From: Vanilla planifolia
Taxonomy: Eukaryota; Streptophyta; Magnoliopsida; Asparagales; Orchidaceae
Direction of reading: 5' to 3'
Length of the DNA: 64,000 nt
Assembly (NCBI GenBank): GCA_023846275.1
Contig: JAIUJO010000162.1
Span: forward strand, 292,297-356,296
The notes beneath the pieces are model-generated. The model made no database searches, was not told the origin of the DNA, and worked only from the letters and a program-made list of their open reading frames with translations. This document shows, piece by piece, positions 27,334-39,349 of the stretch. The translations under genes were made by a program, and so were the position numbers. Each line of letters starts with the position of its first letter. Positions within the stretch are counted from its first letter, which is position 1.

Positions 27334-28419
27334 GAGAAATGGTAATAGATTCTTCTTTCAGTTATATTCATTTTTGCTTATGATATCCATAGATGCAATA
27401 TATCCAAAAGTTTTTTTAATCCCCTTATCTTTAACAACCAACTCCTAAAATTTAAGAATCCTATCCATATCTTCTCAAGAATTCGTTGTACGATAGAAAT
27501 AAGGATTAGAGAACAAATTAATAATTTAAATAGATATACAAGCTCATTCTTTAAGCAATATGCTTAATAAAGATTTGTTTATTACAACTCCAGTCTTGCA
27601 ATTTTGCAATGCTTCAAATTTTCGAATTAGATTTTCAATATCATTGATATTCTCAATCATAATCGGTATTTTATATGTTAAAAACTATATCTCGATTACT
27701 AAATTATTTTTTCATAATAAGCACAATAAAATTACACAAAACTAAACTATATAACTAATTTGTTTAACATAAAAATGTTAAAATTTTATGACATTACAGA
27801 TAAATAAGTAGTGTAAGCATCAATTAAGAGGATGTTAAACTCATCCTTAATAAAACTTTTAATAGATTACAAAAATGATTATGATCATCACTACTACATT
27901 TTTGGGTTTTTGGATGCTAACATGACTAATTTTCCTAAAGAATTTGGAGCTTTATTACTTAATAACGATTTGTGATAATGAATTTTAATTTGATCTTTTG
28001 TTTCCATGTCATAGATAACTTACAAACCTTTGCATACCATTTCAAACTCTTTTAAGTTATTTTCTTCTTTTATTTGTAAAGATATATATTAATTATAAAC
28101 TATTCTTAGTTAACATAGCCTAAAATTGTTTATAATTTTTAAATAACTTACATAATTCAATATTTATTATGATCATGAACTTTTATTTTTTATAACTTAT
28201 GGATTTAATTTATTTCATAATATTTGTTACGTTCTTTTTCTATTCAACAATATTATTTATTTGAAGTATTTTATATAATAAACCTTCTTGCTAAATTTAA
28301 TTGAGCAATATTTTGTACATTTCTAAAATTTAACTTTTTTCATAATTAAACTTTTTTTAATTTTTTATATATTTTCTTAAGATTTTCTATATTTCATTTA
28401 TTTTGAAGGTTATGTCTCC

Positions 28420-28420
<1 letters not shown>
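27334..28420. other. Unassigned AT-rich stretch
   Basis: No gene or known element was recognised. The 61-residue frame at 27,560-27,745 has no family signature. Confidence 0.3.
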
Positions 28421-28507
<87 letters not shown>

Positions 28508-28514
28508 GATATAT
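28421..28514. repeat. Long (TA)n microsatellite
   Basis: An almost perfect alternating TA tract of more than 80 bp, interrupted only near its right end ('atgtatatatatagatatat'). A plus-strand open frame running through it (28,403-28,609) is a product of the repeat, not a gene. Such tracts can extrude cruciforms and are prone to length change. Confidence 0.95.
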
Positions 28515-29479
28515 TGTTAACATTTTTCGTTATCGATACTCTCTATTTCTTATTCATACACTATGAAAATTTTTTCCTTAAATTTCTTTCACAATTTTTG
28601 TTAATTTGAATGTTTCTTTTTTACTTTTAATCTTCACTCATACATTTTTTGTATTGAAGTATTTTAAAAGCCCACAGTACTTTGAAAGGAGTTTGTGAAA
28701 GTTATGTTCTTAGTTATAAACATTAAAACATTTTAATTATCTTAAATATTTTTGGTAGTTTACATTTAACATTTATTATATTTTAATAATGAAAACAACT
28801 TTTGTTTTCAATTATAAAATAAACTTTAAGTATTTAAATGTTTAATTTCTTTTATGTAAATAAATAATTTAAACAAAGTGAGATATAAATAACAAATATA
28901 TACCATAAATACAAAAATATGAAAGGAAAAAAAAGCTTTTTTCAAGATATTGAACTTTGATATTAAACTTTGATGGAACACTATGTCATTAAAAGTTTTT
29001 TTTACAAAATCAACATGTGAAATGTTTAAGCGTAACCCACAACAAATTTATAATATAAGAAGAATGTGTCATACAGGTAAAAATTTTTCTTAAAAGTAAA
29101 ATTTTAGGCACACTTATTTAATGATGAATTTGTGATTTTCTAACCCATGAAATTCTTATTGAAATGGTATTCAGCATAAGTTTTCATTATAAGATTTAAT
29201 TTTTTTTAACCTGCACATCTCTCCAATTAAATATGTTTATTATTTTTTATTGAACAATTTCTTATATTATTCATCTTAGTTCATTAGTTCTTTTACTCAA
29301 TCTTTTAAAATTTTAAAATAATAATTTTCCTTATTTATCTTTTAAATTTTTTTTATTATAGATCTTAGTAAAATAACATTTAAAGTATGGTAGATTTGCC
29401 AAATAATGTTATCTTAATAATATTTCATTTACTATTTTTATTTAAGCCAAAATTTTAACAAATATATAATACTTATGTT
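28515..29479. other. Unassigned very AT-rich stretch
   Basis: Nothing was recognised. It does not match the DNA left of repeat R2, so the R1/R2 similarity starts at about 29,480. Confidence 0.3.
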
Positions 29480-31628
29480 TTTTGCCACGAATTTGTAGTT
29501 ATATGCAAATATTGCAAAGAGTATCATATTTAATTCTTTTAATATTCTTAAAAACATTTTGTAAATCTTTGATTGTGTTAGCATATTTTCCTTAAATATG
29601 TTATAAATAGAATTTGTTTGACTATTTATAAGGAATTATTTTAAAATTTTAAAAATTGTTCAAAAGTTATTTCTTTTGACATTTTTATGTTTTTATTAAA
29701 TAGAAATATAATTTATTTTTTGTTGTAAAACGAGATTTAATTTAAAATAACGAAAGTTTTTTTATAATTTATTAATAAAAAATTAAATTTTAATTTAAAT
29801 GGTAAGAAGTATGCAAGGAAAATGATAATTTAACTTAAATAAAATTAATAAAATATCATTATGATAATAAAATGATTCTAGGATTTTGCTCTATTTTCCT
29901 TTTTTTTGTAATTTATTTTGCAAGCTAGCCAAGCCTATGATTGCCCCAATACATTGGGATTTTATAAGCAAATGAAAAAAAAATTATATACCAAGAAATC
30001 TAAACAAAGAAAAATTATAATAAAAACTATTCAAATTATATAACTTATAAACAATAAACTGACAATCATTGCAACCATAAGAAATAAGAAAAGTTAAAAA
30101 ATGAAAAAATTTAATGAAATAAAATAAATAAGAACACAAAATGGATAACATTAAAAATATATCCATAACACAACATCAATAAAATATGACAAGAAAACAC
30201 TTTTTACCAAAAAAATGTGGAACAAATATTTTTTAGCAGTCAACAAAAGGAACAACAGATGCAACAAGATATCGAAAAGGTAATCAAAATATAGTGTACA
30301 ATTTATGATAAAACATCACAGATACTTTGGAAAAAAAATAAAAAAAGAAATAGAAAATAATTATAAAATATAGGTTATTAATAATAAATTAATACTATAT
30401 TAGGTAAAAAAGTATAATGTATAAAAGTATGAAAAATATTTTAATACAAATAAAAAAGAAAAAAATGATGGAACTAAAAGGTAGGATGGGAATCCATCAA
30501 CTAGATTTAGATCATGCCTTCATACCACAATGATAATGAAAAGTGGAAAAGAAAAAGGAACAAAGGCCAATCTATGTATCAAAATGTTAACCTTCACATA
30601 TCAAAACCTTTCCTTGTACAACACTATTAAACCTTATAATATAATTTGTCTTATGTCAATTAAATAGACTAAGAGGTCAAATAACTTATTTATTTATATT
30701 GTTAATGTATTCACGGAGTTCAACATTTATTTTAAAAGTGTGACTTATCATTTTATCCAAAGCAATTTATATGCATAAGCAAATAAACTTTTATGCATTG
30801 TTTTATATTTTAAATTAGGAACAAAAAGTTTTTCTTGGAACTAACACAAATTCAACTTGTTTTTCTTTCGATGCCTTATTTAGAATAAGTACAAGGTAAA
30901 TAAATTAAGGTAGAAATGTTTGAAAATAAGTAATGCAAAAAAGATTAATTTCTATAATATAAATGCAGCCATATAAGTCCATTACACCAAATATTATGTG
31001 AGAAATTTCCTAGTTGATAGTAATGTTGTATGTTTGGGCATCTTAAACTTTAATGGATTTATCAAGCTTCATTGAAATGATTATAAGAAGTGCAATATGA
31101 TAAATATTTCTAGATGTAAGTAACCAAGGTAATTTTATTAAACAATAATATTCTAATTAATAAAAATTTTAGCTACCCAAAAAACATTTGATGTTAAACG
31201 TAGTAGGAGATTGCACATTATAGTCAAATGGATTCTAATAGTGGATTAAGTAATAAAATAAATTAATTGTGTAACATGGATCGTTTTGTGGTTTGAGAAG
31301 AATAGAATTGGATGAAACTAAGAGATAATTATAGTGCTCATTTTTAGTGAATTGAATGGAAGGAATATAACACTAAACTGGATAAAAATTTTGTAATCTA
31401 ATTTAACAAACAAGAATATAAATCTAATATTAGAAAAGTATACCAAATGTAAAAAGTGTAGGCCACTAGTGGCATAAGAATTACATCAAAATATGGTAAA
31501 ATTTAATTGAAAATTTTTTTGAAATTTCCTTCCAAACTTGCTAGAAATAATTTAAAAAGTGGATTTGACCTTTGGTAAGCCATGTTTAATTTTAGTTTAT
31601 CTTGAAGTTGCTAGATGTAATTACTTTT

Positions 31629-31947
31629 CTACATTAGTCGTTAGTTATGGGGTAAACGAGACATGTCACTTGCGACTATTACTCTCCTGTGATGTAATTC
31701 TTGAATATGATGCATAATAAGGTTGTGCCACATAAACAAGATAGCGAGGCCATTGGTGTGGTTGCTGAATTACTACTACTCAAGAATTACTTGAAGAATG
31801 TTTAAAGTAATGTGTTCAAATCATGTATGTAGTAAAAATGCAATGATTAACATCCATAATGAGGGATGGAAAAAAATTCTCAAAATTAGGAAAGTACAAC
31901 AAAGTGTGACAATGCAAAACTAATGGTTGTGGATAATCATGTTCATT
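31629..31947 (+). repeat. Duplicated unit 1 within R1
   Basis: About 319 bp nearly identical to 32,070-32,391. Both begin 'ctac-ttagtc-ttagttatg' and share 'tgccacataaacaagata', 'gaattactactactcaag' and 'gtgtgacaatgcaaaacta'. R2 has only one such unit, so this copy is the added one. It ends at 'gttcatt', which overlaps the inverted insert by a few bases. Confidence 0.85.
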
Positions 31948-32062
31948 GTGGTGCTCTTGTTTGCATATAAAATGAAATAGTGGAAGGCATATTCTACCTT
32001 TCCTTTCCTTACCTTTTTCTTCTTTCATTATTCTTCCTATTTTTGTAATTATAGCTAAATTA
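31943..32062 (-). repeat. Inverted copy X' of a gag-start segment
   Basis: About 120 bp that is the reverse complement of 32,471-32,589, roughly 90 percent identical by eye with one single-base length difference. It lies between the two direct units of the R1 duplication. The 88-residue minus-strand frame at 31,816-32,082 reads the same peptide (IGRIMKEEK) as the plus-strand gag frame at 32,367-32,672, which shows the inversion directly. Confidence 0.85.
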
Positions 32063-32069
32063 TACTTTG

Positions 32070-32391
32070 CTACGTTAGTCATTAGTTATGGGGTAAAAGA
32101 GACAAGTCACTTGCGACTAACACTCACTTGTGATGTACTTGGTGAATGTGAGGGATAATAAGCTTGTGCCACATAAACAAGATAATGAGGCTATTGGTGT
32201 GGCTACTGAATTACTACTACTCAAGAATTATTTGAAGAATGTTTATAGTAATGTGTCGTTGAAATCATGTATGTTGTAAAAATTCAATGATTAAGAGCCA
32301 TAATGAGGTATTGAAAAAATTTCTAAAAATGAGCAAAGTACAACAAAGTGTGACAATGCAAAACTAATGGTTGTCAATAATCATGTTCATT
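32070..32391 (+). repeat. Duplicated unit 2 within R1
   Basis: The copy that keeps the ancestral order: it runs on into the gag start, as the single unit in R2 does (R2 about 60,420-60,740). Similarity to unit 1 is much higher than to R2, so the duplication is younger than the R1/R2 split. Confidence 0.8.
32285..32299 (+). other. Possible degraded primer-binding site before the gag start
   Basis: Reads 'caatgattaagagcc', a partial match to TGGTATCAGAGCC. It lies about 60 bp upstream of the gag-like frame, where a copia PBS would sit. The match is weak. Confidence 0.25.
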
Positions 32392-32672
32392 TGAATAACA
32401 CAAATTATGCTTTGATAAGAAAAAAATTGATAGTGAGGGTACATGTGATAGGAATCCAATGGTTGAAATCTAATTTAGCTCTAATTACACAAATAGGAAG
32501 AATAATGAAAGAAGAAAAGTTAAAGAAAGGAAGGGCAGAATATGCCTTCCACTATTTCATTTTATATGCAAACTTGAGCTCCACAATGAAAATGATGTTA
32601 TTAAATATCAAAATTAAAATTTTGTATTTTCACGACATAGATTCTACTAAAGTTTTGTGGAAACAATGTTAA
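32344..32672 (+). pseudogene. Copia gag N-terminal remnant in R1
   Basis: The plus-strand frame (start codon used at 32,367) reads VHLNNTNYALIRKKLIVRV. This resembles the opening of plant copia gag proteins ('-LNGxNYxxWKxxM-' followed by a basic stretch). Near the C-terminal end, DIDSTKVLWKQ resembles the 'AKELWDxL' motif of the same family. Gag would form the particle that packages element RNA. Only about 100 residues remain; zinc knuckle, protease and pol are absent. The R2 copy at about 60,720-60,930 is frameshifted. A CHO-like host gene is unlikely because no other family motif appears. Confidence 0.55.
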
Positions 32673-32690
32673 TACTAAAAGAAAAATGAC

Positions 32691-32975
32691 AAGGATACTA
32701 CTAGATAAATATTTGATGCAAACGTAGAATATTTGTAAGCATTTTAGCCTTATAAATGACTTGTTATAATATAATATAAACTTAAATTTTTAAATAGAGA
32801 AGAAAAATACTTACATGGTCCTTAGCTATCCTTATACTACATCTTATCTTGCACTGAAAAGGCTCTAAGCTAATCAAGAAAGGGTATAATAAAAGATAAC
32901 CCAATCTAAGTTCAATACACACATTGTGGTGTATAAGAAATGGAGCTTCATAACTTATTACTTATGATCAAACAG
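32691..32975. other. Unassigned stretch between two facing element ends
   Basis: AT-rich DNA between the truncated plus-strand gag and the minus-strand primer-site candidate. No coding motif was found. Confidence 0.3.
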
Positions 32976-32989
32976 GACTCTGATACAAA
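32976..32989 (-). other. Primer-binding-site-like sequence, minus strand
   Basis: On the minus strand this reads 'ttgtatcagagtcc', close to the copia tRNA-iMet primer site TGGTATCAGAGCC. It would place an LTR at higher coordinates (33,000 onward) and a gag at lower coordinates. Neither could be confirmed, so this may mark the edge of another truncated element. Confidence 0.4.
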
Positions 32990-35900
32990 AGTAGATATAA
33001 AAAACAGAAGTTTGAATAAAAGAGAATGTAATAGAAGCCATGCCTCATCTCTTTTTCATGAGTGTGAGCATGCATAAAATTACCTTCATGACTAAGAAAT
33101 CACATATCCAACTATTAATCTACATATTTTAATTATATAAAAGCACTTTTTAGGTAATAATATGAATCCATTGAATAAAAAAAAATTAATTTCGTCAATT
33201 AACATAAATACATAAAAATAAATGTGACATTGCATGGAGAAAAGGAAAAACAAGCCAACAAAGTTAAAACTCCTCTTCCATCTCAACCATAACCCTTATT
33301 CAACATGATTTCAGGGTGTGGACGAATATTGCATGCTGACAATATTTACTCACTTTTTATGGACTTACTTTTAAATATTCCAAATGTTTAAATAGATTCA
33401 TAATTATCTTTTAATGATACAAATTACTATTCACTTTTATAATGAGAATAGTTTTTTGAATATGTTTTACACATGGCCTTTATCATTTTAATTGTACCAT
33501 GTTCATAATGATTTTTTCTACATTATGAAATGTTTAATTTTGTTCACAATGAGAATTTTTTAGCATCTATTATCAAGAAAAGTTTTATAAGTATTTATTA
33601 TAAATAATATTTTGTATTAATGACATCGCTTTTTCTTATGATCATAAAATTTTTTAGGCTTATCACATATACATTAATATTATCTATTTGCTAAAATTAA
33701 ATATTTTTTAAAGTTCATTTCTTTTCTTGTAATAACATATTTATGATATTTCTAATAACTAGAAACCTCTTTTATCATAAGAAAATTTCTATATATTCTA
33801 TGGCTATAGACAAAAAATTTTTATTTAACATTTTATAGATATAGTTTTTAGGATCTTAGATTTTTCATTATATATGTTTGCTTTTCCTATTATTTTTATT
33901 TGTGTTAACAATTTTTTACTTATTTATGAAAAATGTAATTTATTTTGTAATAATAGTTTTACTCTTTTAATATTCAATATTGTTTCATATGGATCACATA
34001 AAACCTATGTTGTTGGCCTCCTAGGCCTCGTGACTCAAGTTTAAGTTTAGTTGATAACAATATTAATAATGTAAGCCACTAACAAGTTTGCTTAGTCAAT
34101 TATATTACACTAAAGCTAAGTGACCTAAAGTCAACCCTTTTGTGATATAGATATTAATTCAACAAGCTTAAAAGCGAGTCCAAATGAAGTGTGCTCAAGG
34201 TGAATACTAAACAATAGTTCATGATGATTCTTGATTCTAAGACAAACGTTCAATTTTCTTAAAGAAATGCAATTTGTAGCTAGGAAGAATATCAAAGGCT
34301 CGAAATAATGATAGATCCCTCACAATGTCAAAAAATCAAGAACAATTTTCGAAAAACTTTCTGGGTAGCTTTAAAAATTTATCTTATATGATTCAATTTG
34401 CATGCATCATGTTTTTAAAAATATGTCAAAAGAAGTCATTTGAATGTTATCACACTTCACTCATAAAATTGTTTTAAAATGTTTTGAAAATCTAACTAGT
34501 GCAATGGCAGCATACATGTACTAAAGGAAATGCATCACGATAAACAAAGATCTAAGGTACTTCGAGTATTTGTTAAGCAAGCATAAATCATGGGTGTATA
34601 CAACATATGTCTATGAACCTTGTGCAGAATAGAGAAACATTTCTTAAAATAACTCTACAAACCTATGCCACGAAACAATTGATAGTACATTATTATATGT
34701 GTGTGGAAAGTTAGTATAAATGCACATAAACAAGAAAATGCATATAGACACTATTCTTAACATCAAGTATATCTTGCTCACTAGAAATTATTAAACACTA
34801 GTAAATAAATCCATTTAAGCACACAATAAATTTGTATATCTACTAGATGTTCTTAAGTTAGTTCTAAACCTATCTATGAATGTTTAATGTTAAATTCACA
34901 ATTTGAAGCAATTAAATTAATTTTATGAAAGCAAAACTATTCTAAAGTTCTTTAGAGCATAGCACACACATTTTCTCTAAGTGCAATAGTTTTTTTAGAG
35001 ATAATCAAAGCAAACAATCTTGGTAAGATTTTTAGAAACGTCATTATTTAACATTTCATATGCTAAGAAACCAGTCAAACATCTACTAACACTTTTGGGG
35101 AATTAATTACCTATTCTTTATATGTAAAGTTAAGATATTCTCTAAAATTATATTATAGGCTCAACTTTCATGTTAAAAAAGTGAAAAAGATCCAAAAAGG
35201 CCCCCACTTTTGTCGATGCCTTTGTTTGTTACCCACCACTAACTATACTAGAGTTAATGGCATACATAGACCACGTTTTTTTTGGAATAGATCAATGAAT
35301 AGGTCTTTAAAGTCCAACCAAAATCATGAGCCCATATGACCTACAAAGACACCAAGAACTGAAACTTTATGCTTACACATGATGATGAACATAAAAGTAA
35401 CAAAAGTTACAAGACCCCCAAATGAAACTACTAATGCCTCACTTACCATCACACTTTGTTATGTTGTGAACCAGACCTGATCCACAACAACATCGATGTC
35501 ACATTGACCCACTAACTTCATGCATGACCGAAAAACTAAAATTTGACCAAGACATAATCGACAATACAAAAATCCGATGTTTAGATCGACTACACATGTA
35601 CTTGAACTTTAGCTGCAACACATTCAATGGTGTGCCAATTCACCAATTTTGTCCACAAAACCCAAAAACAAATTTATTTTGATGACTCATGTGAACTTGG
35701 AAAATAAAAAAAAGAAATTGCAACGTTTTACAAAGATAGTTTCACAATTGTTTGGTCCTTAGAAACTTTGGCCAAAAAAAATTAATTTTTAGAAAGCTAT
35801 TTTCCATTAACTTTTACCAAAGCTTTGGAAACTTACTTTTAGAAAATAGATTTCATGAAATTAAAGCAGGTGATTTTATAATTGATTTGGTAAGTGCTAA

Positions 35901-36559
35901 TAACATCAATTTTACATTTTAAATTTTTTTCTCTACATAGTTTCTTTACAAAATGGGAGGCATACCCTTTCAAAGAGATGATCCTTGCATCTGCAAAATT
36001 CCACTTTTTCCATTATGCCTTATTGAGGTTAAGGGTTAATTACACTGCAAACTCCAACTTGTTGAATCTGCGAGGCTTTAATGTTAGGAGGAAGCATGCA
36101 AAGCTTTAGCGTTGGAATAGTGTACATGTTTACTTATAACACTATTATTTTGCCTTCTTGTGGATGTTGCATAACCGTTCCTTTCATTTTGATGTTTCTT
36201 TAACATCATTGATTCACTTTTTTTATGTCATTTCCATGCACTTCGTTGTTCCTTTCCACTTTGATAACTAATGTTTTATTAGATTTCTACTACTAATTGT
36301 CACCTTCTTTGCCATTCTCAGTTCAACTTTTTCTTTTGTTTAAATCGGCTATATGTTCAAGTTACTTCATTACTCAATCTTTCATATATTTCTTATTAAT
36401 GTTTCTCAAGTCTTTTAGTCTACACCCATTGACATTTATATTGTTCTTTCCGTATAGCAAATTTTTATTTGTCAAACCGCTTTTCAAATACCCTTTCTTT
36501 GTGCCATTGAATTGGTAATAGGCTTAGCATAAGAAATGCACCCTATGTAGATCTTCGTT
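32990..36559. other. Unassigned spacer region with possible LTR-like DNA
   Basis: 33,000-34,000 is very AT-rich and could be LTR of the minus-strand element whose primer site is at 32,976. 34,000-35,200 and 35,190-35,700 are less AT-rich and look like old retroelement noncoding DNA. No domain could be read. The frames at 35,894-36,109 and 36,297-36,518 have no recognisable family. They lie just outside the clear homology of arm A. Confidence 0.35.
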
Positions 36560-37620
36560 CCTTCTTGACTAAAGTTTCCTTGGATAGCTTTCTCATGTGT
36601 GTTGCCTCTTTAGCTACCTCACTCCCTTGGCTTGGTGTTAGTTAAATTTGAATAGTTAATCCTATGATTGGTGCATCACATTTCATGATAAGAATCTATA
36701 GCAATTCTAGGAAGCCATTGTATGAATAATTTCGAAAAGAAAAAATTACATAGTTTGTTGTAAAAGAAATCCAACGGTGTGCTTTCTTTTATTCAGGACC
36801 ACTCGTAGTTCTTGAAGACTATTAGAATACTACATGGATGTCCATGTGATTATTATTACCATGTCAAATGCTAGATTACATTAATTGAAAAAGTGGTAGG
36901 GCCTGTCATGATTCTTATGCATAGGAAATTATATTATATCATGAACTGGATGCTAAGTATGTAGTTAGTCACAAAGTAAGGGAATATATATTGAATTTTT
37001 TAGTAGATGAACATATCATTTTGTTAGTTAGAAACTGATGTCATTCATTCGTAATATTTCTTCCAATATTATATTCATATTTTGCATTAGTGCATAATAG
37101 TTTTATTGTATGGCTCAAAGATTACCTACTGAGCCACGATAAACTCCCCTTTATAGTAAGATCAAGTTGCTAAAATTCAAGTAAGCATCTAGATAAAGAT
37201 TTTTTGAGCTAGTAAATTATTTGGACAATTCATTTTGTTTATTTCATCATCATTAATAATAGAATTGATACTTATTTCTCATCAAAAATATTTTCTTTGA
37301 TATAGGGCTATATTAGATTGTCTTTTTAGACTTCTTGCTTACTAGTTATTTCTTTCTATCAAAACTTGGTAGTTATTCATGATACTTCCTTATATTGGAT
37401 TAGAATTCAGTGGTTTTATTTATTTTGTAGATATTTTATTCATGTTTTGGTATTTTAAATGAGAAAAATTGTTAGATTTCTAGCATGATAATAATTTGCT
37501 TTTAACTTGCAAGTACAATTTGATAATGTGATCTTTTAGAATTTTGTTAAACTTTTGGTTTTTTTTAAACTTAACATTGATAGTGTAAGTTCACTTGAGA
37601 GTTGGGCTATAGGAAATTGA

Positions 37621-37669
37621 TATGTGTGTGTGTATATGTGTGCGTGTGTGTGTATTTGTGTGTGTATAT
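37621..37669. repeat. GT-rich microsatellite in arm A
   Basis: Imperfect tract with runs such as 'tgtgtgtgtgtatatgtgtg'. It sits at the position equivalent to the CA/TA tract of arm B, so the repeat existed before the arms separated. Confidence 0.85.
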
Positions 37670-39349
37670 TATTTGTGGGTATTTAAATCTTTTTTTAATA
37701 AAAAATACTCATATGATCGACTGAATATATACATTGGATGTTTTATTAACTTTTAAAGATTTACTTTGAGATATAATAAAATGGTCGATTTTTTTATCCT
37801 AATAACCGAGTGGAGGATAAAAGAGATTTTGATGATAATAGCCCAATTTGTGAGATTTTAACATAATCATAAAGCTCGGATATACTTTGTCAACATAAGT
37901 GATGAAGAGGGCCTTTAAAGAGACGATACAAACTTCTAAAACTATGATTTTGTGTTGTTGACCTTTGAAGAAGAACAGTAGTAAATATCAAATCCTTAGA
38001 GTGGTAGGCCTCAAAGAGATGTATTTTGAGTTAAATTTTAAGTATTTTTCAGTAGTTTAATTTAAATTATCTATGCAATCTATAAAAATTAAATTGAAAT
38101 TTAAATTAATCAACTTAAAATTGAATATTTTAGTTTTTAATGTCTTTAAAATCATCCCATGATCATCTTAAGAATCATTTTTCTTAACTTTCATTATTTT
38201 TTCAATCATAATTAATTAAATTTAAAAATTAAAAAACTAATTCCACTCGAATAACTAATCGAAAGCTATGTAACACCTTTTGGCATAACGCATTAATGTC
38301 AAACCCATTCGCTACAAAAATTGAATTTATGCATCACTCCTAAACATAGATAGAATTATCTTAAATCAAGGCACTACTCTCTACATTTATAGATAAATTA
38401 ATCATCATATTGTAAGTGTTGTGACTTTCTCTTGAATAAACTTGGTGACACTAACGTTGAAACCAAACTACTAAAGCAAACAAAGTCTATTGAAAGAAGA
38501 AAAAAGTAATAGCAAGTACATGATGTAGGAGCTAAATTTAATGTTGTTTCCTTATATAGCTAAACTGTAAATTGCAGTAGTGATGTGAATTTTCTAATCA
38601 TGTAATTTTATAATCATATGATCATTACCAAAATCATCTTTTTAAGCCATAACTCTAATAATTATCTGATCACCCCATTAAATGATCGCATGGTCTACAT
38701 TTAATCCATAAATAAAATTAAATCTACTCATTAGATCATAATTCTTAATTAACGATTCATATGAAATCGAAATATCTAAATAACTCTTTATTTCTAACTA
38801 ACCATTTGTGTAATTTTCACAATCAAGCATTCCAATGTTCTTTTAATCATGTAGCTCTTATGTGATGACTATTTTAACCAATATTTACTAATTGTTATAA
38901 ATTTTATTTAAATAATATTAAGTTTTTAATTAAAAAAATATCAATTAAAAATATGAAATGGTTAGTTTGGTAAATACTTTTTAACCATTAAAAAATGTTT
39001 ATAAATTAGGTAATTATTTTATCAAAGTAAACTGATGTAATTTTTAAAAAATTCTAAAGAAACATTTGAAGTAATGACATTAAAGCCATTAGTAGCTAGT
39101 GCTCATCATTATTTATATACTTTGCATCCTTCTTTGACAACTAGATATTCTTTCTTAAAAAGAACAAAGCTTTTATTTATTCTTTTTCTATTTTATTAAA
39201 TTAAAACACTTTTGCTTTGTTGATCATTTCTGAAGGGTAGGAATTACTTTGTACAGATTTTAATCAACACTCTCCATTCCTCTTTCTAGATATCTATCAT
39301 TATTATAATGCCATTATAGCTTATTTTTTATATTTAATTGTAATGATAG

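Larger units (their letters stand above)
29480..32690 (+). repeat. Direct repeat R1, probable copia LTR, leader and gag start
   Basis: Collinear by eye with 57,956-60,960 in the same orientation. Anchors include the 'gaggaaaatg'/'aaggaaaatg' blocks (58,253/29,815), 'gcaagaaaacatgttttacc' (58,721/30,190) and 'taggccacaagtgttataag' (60,249/31,462). Its right end encodes a copia-like gag start on the plus strand, so the rest is most simply an LTR plus leader, though an LTR of about 2.4-2.8 kb would be long for copia. R1 has an extra ~0.44 kb relative to R2, caused by a tandem duplication with an inverted insert at 31,629-32,391. Confidence 0.6.

Noticed and set aside
28403..28609. 68-residue frame with alternating Tyr-Ile repeats
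   Set aside because: It is the translation of the (TA)n microsatellite.
31816..32672. Two related proteins on opposite strands as a divergent gene pair
   Set aside because: The similarity of the minus-strand frame at 31,816-32,082 and the plus-strand frame at 32,367-32,672 comes from a 120-bp inverted copy of one gag-start segment, not from two genes.
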